18,825 bases of DNA from Clostridia bacterium (lineage in GTDB: Bacteria > Bacillota > Clostridia > Oscillospirales > CAG-272), in NCBI GenBank assembly GCA_900769475.1, contig CAAGGQ010000111.1, positions 1-18,825 on the forward strand, read 5' to 3'. Each line of letters starts with the position of its first letter. Position 1 is the first letter of the stretch. Below are positions 1 to 5,883 of this stretch, one piece after another. Position numbers and translations under genes: made by a program. The notes below the pieces were generated by a model. That model did not search any database. It had not been told where the DNA came from and saw nothing but the letters and a program-made list of their open reading frames with translations.

Positions 1-2
1 CC

Positions 3-65
3 GCAGGAAACCCCGACTTTGACTGGGGCGAGATCGGCGGCGGCAACGAGACCCCCATCGCCTAA
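3..65 (+). CDS. C-terminal end of an unidentified protein (partial)
   Basis: An open frame enters from the left edge and ends in TAA, giving a 20-residue tail that is Gly/Asp/Glu rich and ends in NETPIA. A strong Rho-independent terminator begins 18 nt after the stop, which supports this frame as the real end of a gene. The product cannot be identified from so short a tail. The gene converges on the rplJ-rplL unit. Confidence 0.5.
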   Translation, partial: AGNPDFDWGEIGGGNETPIA

Positions 66-82
66 TTCCACCCAAGCACCCA

Positions 83-114
83 TCCCCCTCGGCTTTGCCG
101 AGGGGGATTTTTTT
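83..114 (+). terminator. Rho-independent terminator of the left-edge gene
   Basis: A perfect 11-bp stem (83-93 with 97-107, five consecutive G-C pairs at its base) with a TTT loop is followed directly by seven T residues (108-114). This is a textbook intrinsic terminator reading rightwards. Confidence 0.93.
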
Positions 115-139
115 GCAAGGATCAGGATCATAGCAAACA

Positions 140-188
140 CCCCCACTGCCCGGATTCGGGCGGTGGGGGCACGGCTCCGGAGAGCGTG
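140..188. other. Two adjacent strong hairpins in the convergent intergenic region
   Basis: Positions 140-152 pair with 157-169 (13 bp with one G-U, GATT loop). Right beside it, 170-188 forms a second stem (CAC/GTG plus GCTC/GAGC, CGGA loop). Neither is followed by a clean T tract on either strand, so they are not confident terminators. They may be backup terminators, 3'-end stabilisers or a dispersed palindromic repeat. The rest of 189-290 shows nothing recognisable apart from a 5-bp CTTCA/TGAAG hairpin. Confidence 0.5.
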
Positions 189-290
189 TTCTATTGCCTT
201 CATTTTGAAGATAAAGTTCCTTGAATAACATGAAAAGATCACTCCCACCGAATTTCGAAGTCTTTACGGGGAGATCCACACCAATAACCG

Positions 291-329
291 ATAAAAACAG
301 ATCGGCCGCACCCAAATGGGTGCGGCCGA
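291..329 (-). terminator. Rho-independent terminator after rplL
   Basis: A 12-bp perfect stem (302-313 with 318-329, AAAT loop) is followed on the minus strand, after CTG, by five T residues (297-293). It lies about 45 nt past the rplL stop and closes the rplJ-rplL transcript, so rpoB is not co-transcribed from here. Confidence 0.9.
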
Positions 330-375
330 CCTATGTTATCATAGACAGGATCAAAAATTGTAAGCGGGGTTGAAA

Positions 376-753
376 TTACTTAACTTCAACAGTTGCGCCT
401 GCATCGGTAAGAGCCTTCTTAATGCTCTCAGCCTCGTCCTTGGAAACGCCTTCCTTAACGGTCTTGGGAGCGCCCTCAACCAGATCCTTAGCGTCCTTCA
501 GGCCCAGACCGGTGATCTCACGAACGGCCTTGATAACATCCAGCTTCTTAGCGCCAAAGCTTGCCAGGATAACGTCGAACTCGGTCTTCTCCTCAACTGC
601 GGGAGCGGCTGCGCCTGCTGCTGCGGCTACGCCTACGGGAGCTGCTGCGGATACGCCAAACTCTTCCTCAACTGCCTTTACCAGATCGTTGAGCTCCAGA
701 ATAGTGAGAGATTTGATCTCTTCAAGAATGTTAGTAATCTTTTCGGATGCCAT
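376..753 (-). CDS. rplL: Large-subunit ribosomal protein bL12 (L7/L12)
   Basis: L7/L12 forms the flexible stalk of the 50S subunit and recruits translational GTPases; dimers bind the C-terminal helix of L10. The 125-residue product has the N-terminal dimerisation helix, an Ala/Gly/Pro-rich hinge (about residues 38-53) and the conserved C-terminal domain with KLDVIKAVREITGLGLKDAK. An in-frame ATG lies 6 nt upstream at 759, but it sits only 3 nt from the GGAGG at 767-763. The ATG at 753 has 9-nt spacing and gives the usual MASEK start, so I chose it. It is the second gene of the unit, about 100 nt after rplJ. Confidence 0.96.
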   Translation of the reverse strand: MASEKITNILEEIKSLTILELNDLVKAVEEEFGVSAAAPVGVAAAAGAAAPAVEEKTEFDVILASFGAKKLDVIKAVREITGLGLKDAKDLVEGAPKTVKEGVSKDEAESIKKALTDAGATVEVK

Positions 754-796
754 TTTCATATACCTCCAAAATTTGAGTTTTAAATTTGTTTTTGTA

Positions 797-816
797 TCGG
801 CTTAAGCGGAAGCCGA
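797..816 (-). other. Hairpin in the rplJ-rplL gap
   Basis: A 7-bp stem (797-803 with 810-816) lies between the rplJ stop and the rplL ribosome-binding site. No T tract follows on the minus strand, so it is unlikely to terminate. It could be a processing site or an mRNA stabiliser. No function can be assigned. Confidence 0.35.
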
Positions 817-856
817 CCACCGTGTTTGATAAGAATCGGACAGAAGAGATAATAGA

Positions 857-1381
857 TTAAGCTTCTGCTGCTGCAGGAGCCTCTTCGCCGTTCTCCTTGT
901 CGCAAATTGCCTTGATGGCGTATGCGAACTTGTAGAGCGGGGACTGGATGGAACCGAGCAACTTGGCAATAAGAGTCTCCTTGTTGGGGATATCTGCCAG
1001 TGCGTTTACCGTGGTTGCATCAATTACAGCACCGTCTACGTAGCCAGCCAGAATGTTGAAGGTTTCAACCTTCTCGGCGTACTGCTTCAGAATCTTTGCA
1101 GCTACTACAGGATCGTTTTCGCTGATGGCGATAGCGGTCATACCGGTGAGGTACTGCTTCATATCGCCGTAGCCAACCATGTCGCAAGCTCTGCCGGTCA
1201 TGGTGTTCTTCATAACTACGTACTTAACACCTGCCTCGCGGAGAGCCTTACGCATTGCGGTATCATTATCTACCGTAATACCCTGATAGTTGACGACAAC
1301 ACCTGCTGCGGAATTCTTGATTTGCTCTGCCAGATCAGCTACGATCTGTTGCTTTTGAGCGAGAATGGAATTGCTGGGCAT
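857..1381 (-). CDS. rplJ: Large-subunit ribosomal protein uL10
   Basis: L10 anchors the L7/L12 dimers to 23S rRNA and, in Bacillota, represses its own operon by binding the mRNA leader. The 174-residue product has the N-terminal RNA-binding domain (KQQIVADLAEQIKNS, then VVVNYQGITV and KNTM) and an Ala-rich C-terminus for stalk binding. The frame stays open upstream to 1483, but the ATG at 1381 follows a GGAGG (1396-1392) with 10-nt spacing and gives the family's normal start. The upstream part is leader RNA. No rplK or rplA precedes it. Confidence 0.96.
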   Translation of the reverse strand: MPSNSILAQKQQIVADLAEQIKNSAAGVVVNYQGITVDNDTAMRKALREAGVKYVVMKNTMTGRACDMVGYGDMKQYLTGMTAIAISENDPVVAAKILKQYAEKVETFNILAGYVDGAVIDATTVNALADIPNKETLIAKLLGSIQSPLYKFAYAIKAICDKENGEEAPAAAEA

Positions 1382-1542
1382 TTTCGTTTCACCTCCCAAT
1401 GTGAATTGAGCGAATAAAAAAATCTTTCTTCCGGGCGCACACCACACCGAAAAGAAAGATCGCTTCACATTTCTGGAATTCAATTCTTCTCCTCGGCAGG
1501 AAAGCTTGTGCTTTTACCGGAACCTGCTGTCTTTGGATAACA
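1382..1542 (-). ncRNA. L10-type ribosomal protein leader (autoregulatory mRNA element)
   Basis: The 5' leader starts about 7 nt after the promoter -10. On the minus strand it has AAAGACAGCAGG, an inner AAAGC-ACAA-GCTTT hairpin (1514-1510 with 1505-1501) and CCTGCCGAGGAGAAG. The outer helix pairs 1527-1523 with 1500-1496. This sequence pattern and its place before rplJ match the known Bacillota L10 leader, in which the L10(L12)4 complex binds a kink-turn-like region. An attenuator hairpin lies downstream. The class is assigned by recognition of the motif; no covariance-model search was run. Confidence 0.85.
1416..1460 (-). terminator. Attenuator terminator in the rplJ leader
   Basis: A 9-bp stem of ATCTTTCTT with AAGAAAGAT (1460-1452 with 1430-1422, about 21-nt loop) ends in a run of seven T on the minus strand (1422-1416). 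It lies between the leader aptamer and the rplJ ribosome-binding site, the position expected for a transcription attenuator controlled by L10 binding. Confidence 0.8.
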
Positions 1543-1548
1543 CCGTAT

Positions 1549-1577
1549 ATTATAGCACGTTTGAATCTGTTTGTCAA
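1549..1577 (-). promoter_or_regulatory. Consensus sigma-A promoter of rplJ-rplL
   Basis: Perfect -35 TTGACA (1577-1572) and perfect -10 TATAAT (1554-1549) are separated by 17 bp. The DNA just upstream (about 1580-1625) is rich in A and T tracts and could act as an UP element. This predicts a very strong, growth-linked promoter, with start near 1542. Confidence 0.95.
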
Positions 1578-1638
1578 TAGGTTTTTGAAAAAAAGTAAAA
1601 ATATTTTTTCTTCCTTATTATATATAGGCCGAGACGTG

Positions 1639-1671
1639 AAAAAAAGCGACCGCCTGAGGTGCGGTCGCTTT
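1639..1671 (-). terminator. Rho-independent terminator after the HTH regulator gene
   Basis: An 11-bp stem AAAGCGACCGC/GCGGTCGCTTT (1671-1661 with 1653-1643, 7-nt loop) is followed on the minus strand by a T run (1645-1639). It starts 4 nt past the stop of the regulator gene and ends the two-gene minus-strand unit. Confidence 0.9.
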
Positions 1672-1675
1672 GATT

Positions 1676-2227
1676 TTAATTTTCTTCGTCGGCGTTGTTG
1701 TCCAGCACTCGGCGAGCGTTACGAACGATACGCTCCCGAAGCCACAGGGGCTCGATGAGCTGGAAGTCGGCTTCCATGGAAAGGAGCATTCCCAGGAAAC
1801 GCTCGATGCTGTGGAACTCGCAAACATAGCGGTCCTTGGGCTGCTTGGCAATGATGTAACTGCTCAGCTCCAGGGCGGCCAGCTTATTCTTGATCTCCAC
1901 GGTGGCAGAGTAGGGGATCTGCATCTGGATGATGGATTCCTCCGCGGCCAGCTCTCTGCGGCTCTTGACCTTAAAGACCTCGGGAATGTAGACCTCGTCG
2001 TTGTCGGAGGTCAGCAGCACAGGGAGAACGAAGGGCTGGGTGTAGTAGAAGCCCTTGCGCCGATTGTCATAGGCGATGGGGGCTCCCAGCTCTCGGCGCA
2101 GGTAGTCCAGATCGCGCTGTGCCTGGCGGTGGGAGATCTTAAAGCGCTCGGCCAATCGCTGAGCATTGGGATAGCTTTCCACCGTCAGCTTTTTATGGAG
2201 CCATTGGATGCGTGTGTTGGCGTTCAT
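1676..2227 (-). CDS. Short HTH transcriptional regulator with a WCX-like C-terminal domain
   Basis: The 183-residue product starts with a DeoR/HTH_11-like winged helix (about residues 7-62; NAQRLAERFKISHRQAQRDL is the helix-turn-helix). Residues about 102-175 resemble the WCX domain that ends WYL-family regulators: PYSATVEIKN, then FHSIERFLGMLLSMEADFQL and LRERIVRNARRVL. WYL-family proteins are usually about 300 residues or more; here only about 40 residues separate the two parts, too few for a WYL domain. Ligand and targets are unknown. Its ATG overlaps the stop of the membrane-protein gene (ATGA), so the two are translationally coupled and probably work together. The name is an inference from motifs. 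Confidence 0.75.
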   Translation of the reverse strand: MNANTRIQWLHKKLTVESYPNAQRLAERFKISHRQAQRDLDYLRRELGAPIAYDNRRKGFYYTQPFVLPVLLTSDNDEVYIPEVFKVKSRRELAAEESIIQMQIPYSATVEIKNKLAALELSSYIIAKQPKDRYVCEFHSIERFLGMLLSMEADFQLIEPLWLRERIVRNARRVLDNNADEEN

Positions 2228-3045
2228 GTCGGATTCCTTTCCGAGTCGGGCGCCGACTCCGGTTGTTTCTCTGTGGGAACGGAGGGATTATACAGTCGCA
2301 CGGTCTGGGAGATGGCGGTCATTGCCATAAAGAGCATCAAAAGGGCACCGGCGCCGTAGTCGCCGCGAGTTAGAACCCCAAGGAAGTAGGCAATGGGGAA
2401 GGCGATGGCGGTGAGCGAGCCCAGGGAGATCACCCAGGAGCAAAGCAGGAGAAAGGTGCGTGGACGTGGGGTTCCAAGAAGATAACGAAGTTCTCCGGTG
2501 AAATAGAGCATGGAGGCCAAAAGGCCTGCCTGCAGGGACATCTTGAGGGGGGAATTCATTTCCACGGAGGCGTCAAAGTAGAAATACGCATTGAGCAGGG
2601 CGCAGGCCGCAACGGTAGCAAAACCGAGCAATGCGGTGGGGGCCGGATAGCGGCGGAAGCGGGGAATGTTCACCAGAATGGCGTAGATCACAGCTGCCAG
2701 CAAGAAGAAGACGGTCAGCGGTGCCAGTTTCTTTTCGGCATAAAAGAGGAGTGCTACGGCGGGGGCTGCGAAGCCGATGGTGGGGGTCAGGCGCAGGGGG
2801 CGGGAAGAGAAGATGGTAGCGGCCAGCTTCTCGGGCTTGGCGGTGAGTGCGGCAATGCTGCCGGCGATCAGACTCAGGATGCAAAAGCCAACGGCGATGG
2901 AGGGGAGAAAACGGTCAAATGGAAAATAGTTATCTTCCATATTCCAATAACGGAAAATGCAGATCGTCTGCAGGATCCCTGCGGCGGTTGCGCAAAGCAA
3001 AGCCAGCCATTGCAACGGGGGAAGCTTTCGGAAAAATGCTTTCAT
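2224..3045 (-). CDS. Multi-pass membrane protein of unknown function
   Basis: I do not recognise the family. The 273-residue product has about eight hydrophobic segments (roughly residues 11-31, 47-68, 88-103, 108-127, 136-156, 168-188, 196-221 and 227-247), short basic loops (PRFRRYP, GTPRPR) and a polar C-terminal tail. No enzyme motif, ABC partner or binding-protein signature is visible. The start follows AAAGGAT with about 7-nt spacing. It is the first gene of a two-gene unit with the HTH regulator and is transcribed away from the ribosomal array. A membrane protein sensed or controlled by the regulator is possible but unproven. Confidence 0.8.
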   Translation of the reverse strand: MKAFFRKLPPLQWLALLCATAAGILQTICIFRYWNMEDNYFPFDRFLPSIAVGFCILSLIAGSIAALTAKPEKLAATIFSSRPLRLTPTIGFAAPAVALLFYAEKKLAPLTVFFLLAAVIYAILVNIPRFRRYPAPTALLGFATVAACALLNAYFYFDASVEMNSPLKMSLQAGLLASMLYFTGELRYLLGTPRPRTFLLLCSWVISLGSLTAIAFPIAYFLGVLTRGDYGAGALLMLFMAMTAISQTVRLYNPSVPTEKQPESAPDSERNPT

Positions 3046-3104
3046 ATTATGATCCTTTCTTTGGAAAAGGAAATGAGTTTTGGATGATATATATCCATTT
3101 TTAT

Positions 3105-3110
3105 ATTATA
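3105..3110 (-). promoter_or_regulatory. Candidate -10 element for the membrane-protein gene
   Basis: A perfect TATAAT on the minus strand (3110-3105) lies about 60 nt before the start codon in AT-rich DNA. No good -35 is seen at 16-18 bp spacing (best is ACAGTT, 3133-3128), so the promoter is weak, activator-dependent or misassigned. Confidence 0.4.
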
Positions 3111-3214
3111 ACGCAAAAATATGAACAAACTGTTGCCTTTTGGAGGATTCGGGAAAAATAATTTAAAAAGTATTCAAAAAGCCCAAAAAGGATATGCGTG
3201 GACGCGTGTTATTG

Positions 3215-3275
3215 CTTCTCGGGATATTCTTCGAGGGGGCACAACCAGGGGAGGTGGTGGTTGACGGCCGAGAAG
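3215..3275. other. Nested inverted repeat in the divergent intergenic region
   Basis: An outer perfect 8-bp pair (CTTCTCGG 3215-3222 with CCGAGAAG 3268-3275) encloses an inner perfect 6-bp pair (CAACCA 3242-3247 with TGGTTG 3258-3263). It lies between the membrane-protein promoter and the rpsJ promoter, upstream of both start sites. It has no T tract and no supported coding frame. An operator or a small RNA is possible. The rest of 3111-3371 is AT-rich with nothing else clear. Confidence 0.4.
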
Positions 3276-3371
3276 GGAAAAACAGGGGTCTTTTGTACAA
3301 GTTGTCGGTTTTAATGCTGAAAAAATATAGTTTTTTCTCCTTTTTGACTGATAAAAAATGTAATTTTCCTA

Positions 3372-3400
3372 TTGCAATTTGAAACGTTTTCTGCTATAAT
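3372..3400 (+). promoter_or_regulatory. Main promoter of the ribosomal superoperon
   Basis: TTGCAA (3372-3377), a 17-bp spacer and a perfect TATAAT (3395-3400), preceded by TG at 3392-3393 (extended -10). Upstream DNA (about 3317-3370) is rich in A and T runs and could be an UP element. The predicted start is near 3407. No comparably good promoter was found later in the array. Confidence 0.9.
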
Positions 3401-3406
3401 ATATAG

Positions 3407-3740
3407 GCTTGATATGCGATGAAGCGAAAGGTTGCCACGAGGGGACGCCTGAGTGGGTAATTTTCGCAGAGTATGTCCGTAAACCGGGCGAAAGGTTTGA
3501 TCTGCGGCATGGCAGCGCGAACGCGCGTTGCGGCTCCGTGCAAACTTGGTTTCTCAGAAAACCCCGGAATTTGACCGTTCAGATGCTGATGGACGATCAA
3601 ACTCCGTATTTTTCGGGAGGCGCAAGAAACGCACGGAACGGTGTTGTAGAGAAAAGCCCACCTTGCAAAGCGCATTCCGCGGCAGCTCCCTTCCTTTTAT
3701 TATATAGGGGCGCGTGGACAAGCGAAATCTGATAAGGAGG
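3407..3740 (+). ncRNA. Long structured 5' leader of the S10 operon
   Basis: About 340 nt separate the promoter from rpsJ, with no supported coding frame. Many complementary segments suggest a compact fold: 3424-3429/3462-3467, 3435-3438/3453-3456, 3465-3470/3501-3506 (competes with the first), 3481-3485/3494-3498, 3512-3519/3524-3531, 3535-3541/3631-3637, 3563-3569/3611-3617 closing onto 3570-3580/3591-3601, and 3622-3626/3662-3666. The first transcribed bases (3407-3411) can pair with 3719-3723 just before the ribosome-binding site. No intrinsic terminator is visible, so any control would act on translation or by another route. The class is not recognised with certainty; candidates are an S10-operon leader or an independent structured RNA such as raiA. 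Confidence 0.6.
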
Positions 3741-3748
3741 CAAATACA

Positions 3749-4060
3749 ATGGCAGTAAAAGAGAAGATCAGAGTTAGACTGAAGAGCTACGATCACGTTC
3801 TGATTGATACCGCAGCGAAGAAGATCGTTGAGGTTGCAACCAGAAACGGCGCTCAGGTTTCCGGTCCTATCCCGCTTCCCACTGAGAAGGAGATCATTAC
3901 CATCCTTCGCGCAGTGCACAAGTACAAGGATAGCCGTGAGCAGTTCGAGTATCGCACTCACAAGAGACTCATCGATATCATTAAGCCGTCTCAGAAGGTT
4001 GTAGACGCACTGATGAGCATCGAGCTCCCCGCCGGAGTTGAGATCGAGGTTAAAATCTAA
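3749..4060 (+). CDS. rpsJ: Small-subunit ribosomal protein uS10
   Basis: S10 is a 30S head protein and, in bacteria generally, also the NusE transcription antitermination factor that links RNA polymerase to the ribosome. The 103-residue product has the usual length and the conserved KIRVRLKSYDH start, SGPIPLPTEK loop and RTHKRLIDI segment. TAAGGAGG ends 8 nt before the ATG. It is the first gene of the array, after the long leader; a 142-nt gap with RNA-like structure follows. Confidence 0.98.
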   Translation: MAVKEKIRVRLKSYDHVLIDTAAKKIVEVATRNGAQVSGPIPLPTEKEIITILRAVHKYKDSREQFEYRTHKRLIDIIKPSQKVVDALMSIELPAGVEIEVKI

Positions 4061-4098
4061 TATCAAGCACCTCGCAATCAAGTCCGAAAAAACAAAGA

Positions 4099-4175
4099 CA
4101 ACAGCCGAGTTGTTGACCGCAAGGTCGAAAATGATCGGTAACTTTGTAAGTCATGTTGGCGCCAAGCGCGTCAAC
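4099..4175 (+). other. Competing stem-loops in the rpsJ-rplC gap
   Basis: The gap 4061-4202 is unusually wide for this array. One hairpin pairs 4099-4105 with 4109-4115 (7 bp, one G-U). Overlapping it, GACC-GCAA-GGTC (4115-4126) forms a GNRA tetraloop hairpin, and GTTGAC (4112-4117) can pair with GTCAAC (4170-4175). These cannot all form together. A translational switch or processing site before L3 is possible but unproven. Confidence 0.35.
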
Positions 4176-4202
4176 CAATAATTTACAGGAGGAAAAACCA
4201 AA

Positions 4203-4829
4203 ATGAAAAAGGCTATTATCGGCAAGAAGATCGGTATGACCCAAATCTTTGATGAAGTTGGAAACGTCATTCCGGTAACCGTTATTGAAGCCGGCCCGTG
4301 CGTAGTCGCACAAAAGAAGACCGTCGAGAAGGACGGCTACAACGCTCTCCAGCTCGGTTTTGCCGAGGTAAAGGAGAAGCACCTGACCAAGGCTGAAAAG
4401 GGTCACTTTACAGCAGCAAACGTTCCCATGAAGAAGCACCTCAAGGAATTCCGCCTTGATGACTGCTCCGCAAACGTAGGCGACTTCATCACCGTCGATA
4501 CCTTCGCCGCTGGCGACAAGGTCGATGTAACCGGTACGACGAAGGGCCGCGGATACACCGGCGCAATCAAGAGATGGAACCTGCACATGTTGGGCAAGAC
4601 CCACGGTATCGGTCCGATTCACCGTCAATCCGGCTCCATGGGCGTTATCGACCCCGCCAGAATTTTTAAGAACAAGAAGATGGCTGGTCAGTATGGTAAT
4701 GAGCAAGTAACGGTTCAGAACCTGAAGATCGTTAAGATCGACAGCGAGAAGAACCTGATCGCAGTTAAGGGAGCTATTCCCGGTGCGAAAGACGGCATCG
4801 TGTTCATTCGCGATTCCGTGAAAGCATAA
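4203..4829 (+). CDS. rplC: Large-subunit ribosomal protein uL3
   Basis: L3 binds near the 23S 3' end and reaches toward the peptidyl-transferase centre. The 208-residue product has normal length, starting KKAIIGKKIGMTQIFDE. The long central loop shows GRGYTGAIKRWN, then GIGPIHRQSGSMG, and the C-terminal barrel shows KKMAGQYGNEQVTVQN. AGGAGG (4187-4192) precedes the ATG at good spacing. rplD follows after 20 nt. Confidence 0.98.
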   Translation: MKKAIIGKKIGMTQIFDEVGNVIPVTVIEAGPCVVAQKKTVEKDGYNALQLGFAEVKEKHLTKAEKGHFTAANVPMKKHLKEFRLDDCSANVGDFITVDTFAAGDKVDVTGTTKGRGYTGAIKRWNLHMLGKTHGIGPIHRQSGSMGVIDPARIFKNKKMAGQYGNEQVTVQNLKIVKIDSEKNLIAVKGAIPGAKDGIVFIRDSVKA

Positions 4830-4849
4830 GCGGAAGGAGGATAACAACA

Positions 4850-5566
4850 ATGCCAATCGTAAAAATCGTTAATATGTCCGGCAAAGAAGTCGGCGAACTC
4901 ACACTGAATGATAAGCTCTTCGGTGCAGATGTAAACGGCGCTGTTCTCCATGCCGCAGTCAGAGCATATCTGATGAACCAGAGACAGGGTACTCAGTCCA
5001 CCCTCACCCGTACCGAGGTTTCCGGCGGCGGCAAGAAGCCCTGGAGACAGAAGGGAACCGGCAGAGCTCGTCAGGGTTCTACCCGCGCTCCTCAGTGGAC
5101 TCACGGTGGTGTTGCTCTCGGCCCGAAGCCCAGAGATTACCGCCTCGGCATGAACAAGAAGGCACGCAGAGTGGCTCTGTTCAGTGCTCTCTCCGACAAG
5201 GTTGCTAACGGCAATCTCGTTGTAGTAGACAAGATCGTTCTGGAAGGTGATAAGCCCTCCACCAAGGCCATGGCCGGTATGTTCAAGACCTTCGGTTTTG
5301 AAAAGACCTACACCAAGACCTATAAGACCATTTCCGTTGAGGATGGTCAGCCCGTATACGGCACCGCAACCAGAGAGGCTACCAAGGATCTCAAGACCCT
5401 CGTGGTTCTCGATTCCGTTGACACCGCCGTGATCAAGAGCTGCAACAACCTGGTTGCTGCTAAGACCACCCAGTTCAACACTCTGAGCGTTTACGACATT
5501 CTCAACGCTGAGAAGCTGGTTATGACCGTTGACGCGGTGAAGAAGCTTGAGGAGGTGTACGCATAA
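4850..5566 (+). CDS. rplD: Large-subunit ribosomal protein uL4, with an insertion
   Basis: L4 lines part of the peptide exit tunnel and, in E. coli, represses the S10 operon. The 238-residue product carries the conserved tunnel loop (residues about 59-83: GGGKKPWRQKGTGRARQGS) and the C-terminal globular fold. It is about 30 residues longer than the usual ~207; the extra stretch lies at about residues 151-181 (EKTYTKTYKTISVEDGQPVY and on), between the two halves of the globular domain. Start is supported by AAGGAGG with 9-nt spacing. The stop overlaps the rplW start by one base (TAATG), indicating coupled translation. Confidence 0.97.
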   Translation: MPIVKIVNMSGKEVGELTLNDKLFGADVNGAVLHAAVRAYLMNQRQGTQSTLTRTEVSGGGKKPWRQKGTGRARQGSTRAPQWTHGGVALGPKPRDYRLGMNKKARRVALFSALSDKVANGNLVVVDKIVLEGDKPSTKAMAGMFKTFGFEKTYTKTYKTISVEDGQPVYGTATREATKDLKTLVVLDSVDTAVIKSCNNLVAAKTTQFNTLSVYDILNAEKLVMTVDAVKKLEEVYA

Positions 5567-5865
5567 TGAAATCTGCTCACGATATTATTATCCGCCCCGT
5601 GATCACCGAGGCTGCTATGGATCTGATGGCAAGCAAGACCTACGTTTTCGAGGTTCGCAAGGACGCTACGAAGCCTGAGATTGCTAAGGCCGTGGAAGAA
5701 GTATTCGGTGACAAGGTGAAGGTTGCTTGCGTTCGCACCATCAACATGAAGAAGAAGCCCAAGAGACTCGGTGTACACTTTGGTTACACGTCCGAATGGA
5801 AAAAGGCAATCGTTACTCTGACTGCTGATTCCGGCGAGATCGAGTTCTTCGAAGGCCTTAACTAA
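5566..5865 (+). CDS. rplW: Large-subunit ribosomal protein uL23
   Basis: L23 sits at the tunnel exit and is the docking site for trigger factor and the signal recognition particle. The 99-residue product has normal length, with the family hallmark IIRPVITEAAM at residues 8-18, the central KVKVACVRTIN strand and the basic MKKKPKRLG loop. The ribosome-binding site (GAGGAGG, 5549-5555) lies inside rplD, and the ATG shares a base with the rplD stop. Confidence 0.98.
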   Translation: MKSAHDIIIRPVITEAAMDLMASKTYVFEVRKDATKPEIAKAVEEVFGDKVKVACVRTINMKKKPKRLGVHFGYTSEWKKAIVTLTADSGEIEFFEGLN

Positions 5866-5883
5866 GAGTAGGAGGAAGAGAAA

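Noticed and set aside
140..169. The 13-bp hairpin as a second rplL terminator.
   Set aside because: No T tract follows it on the minus strand (only GTGTTTGC), and a strong terminator already lies at 291-329.
754..759. ATG at 759 as the rplL start.
   Set aside because: It sits only 3 nt from GGAGG; the ATG at 753 has proper spacing and the usual MASEK start.
1382..1483. Upstream start extending rplJ by 34 codons.
   Set aside because: The segment is the attenuator and leader RNA; the ATG at 1381 has GGAGG and gives a normal L10 N-terminus.
3344..3372. TTGACT at 3344-3349 as the -35 of another promoter.
   Set aside because: No acceptable -10 lies 16-18 bp downstream; it is more likely part of the AT-rich upstream region.
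3194..3382. A 62-codon plus-strand open frame upstream of the rpsJ promoter.
   Set aside because: The AAAGG is only 2-3 nt from the ATG, the frame runs through the promoter, and the product has no recognisable feature.
3675..3703. Possible second promoter before rpsJ (TATTAT at 3698-3703).
   Set aside because: The matching -35 (TTCCGC) is poor and the segment lies inside the structured leader; it cannot be excluded without mapped starts.
3409..3732. A 107-codon plus-strand open frame filling the rpsJ leader.
   Set aside because: It starts almost at the predicted transcription start with no ribosome-binding site, has odd composition, and the nucleotides are better explained by RNA pairing.
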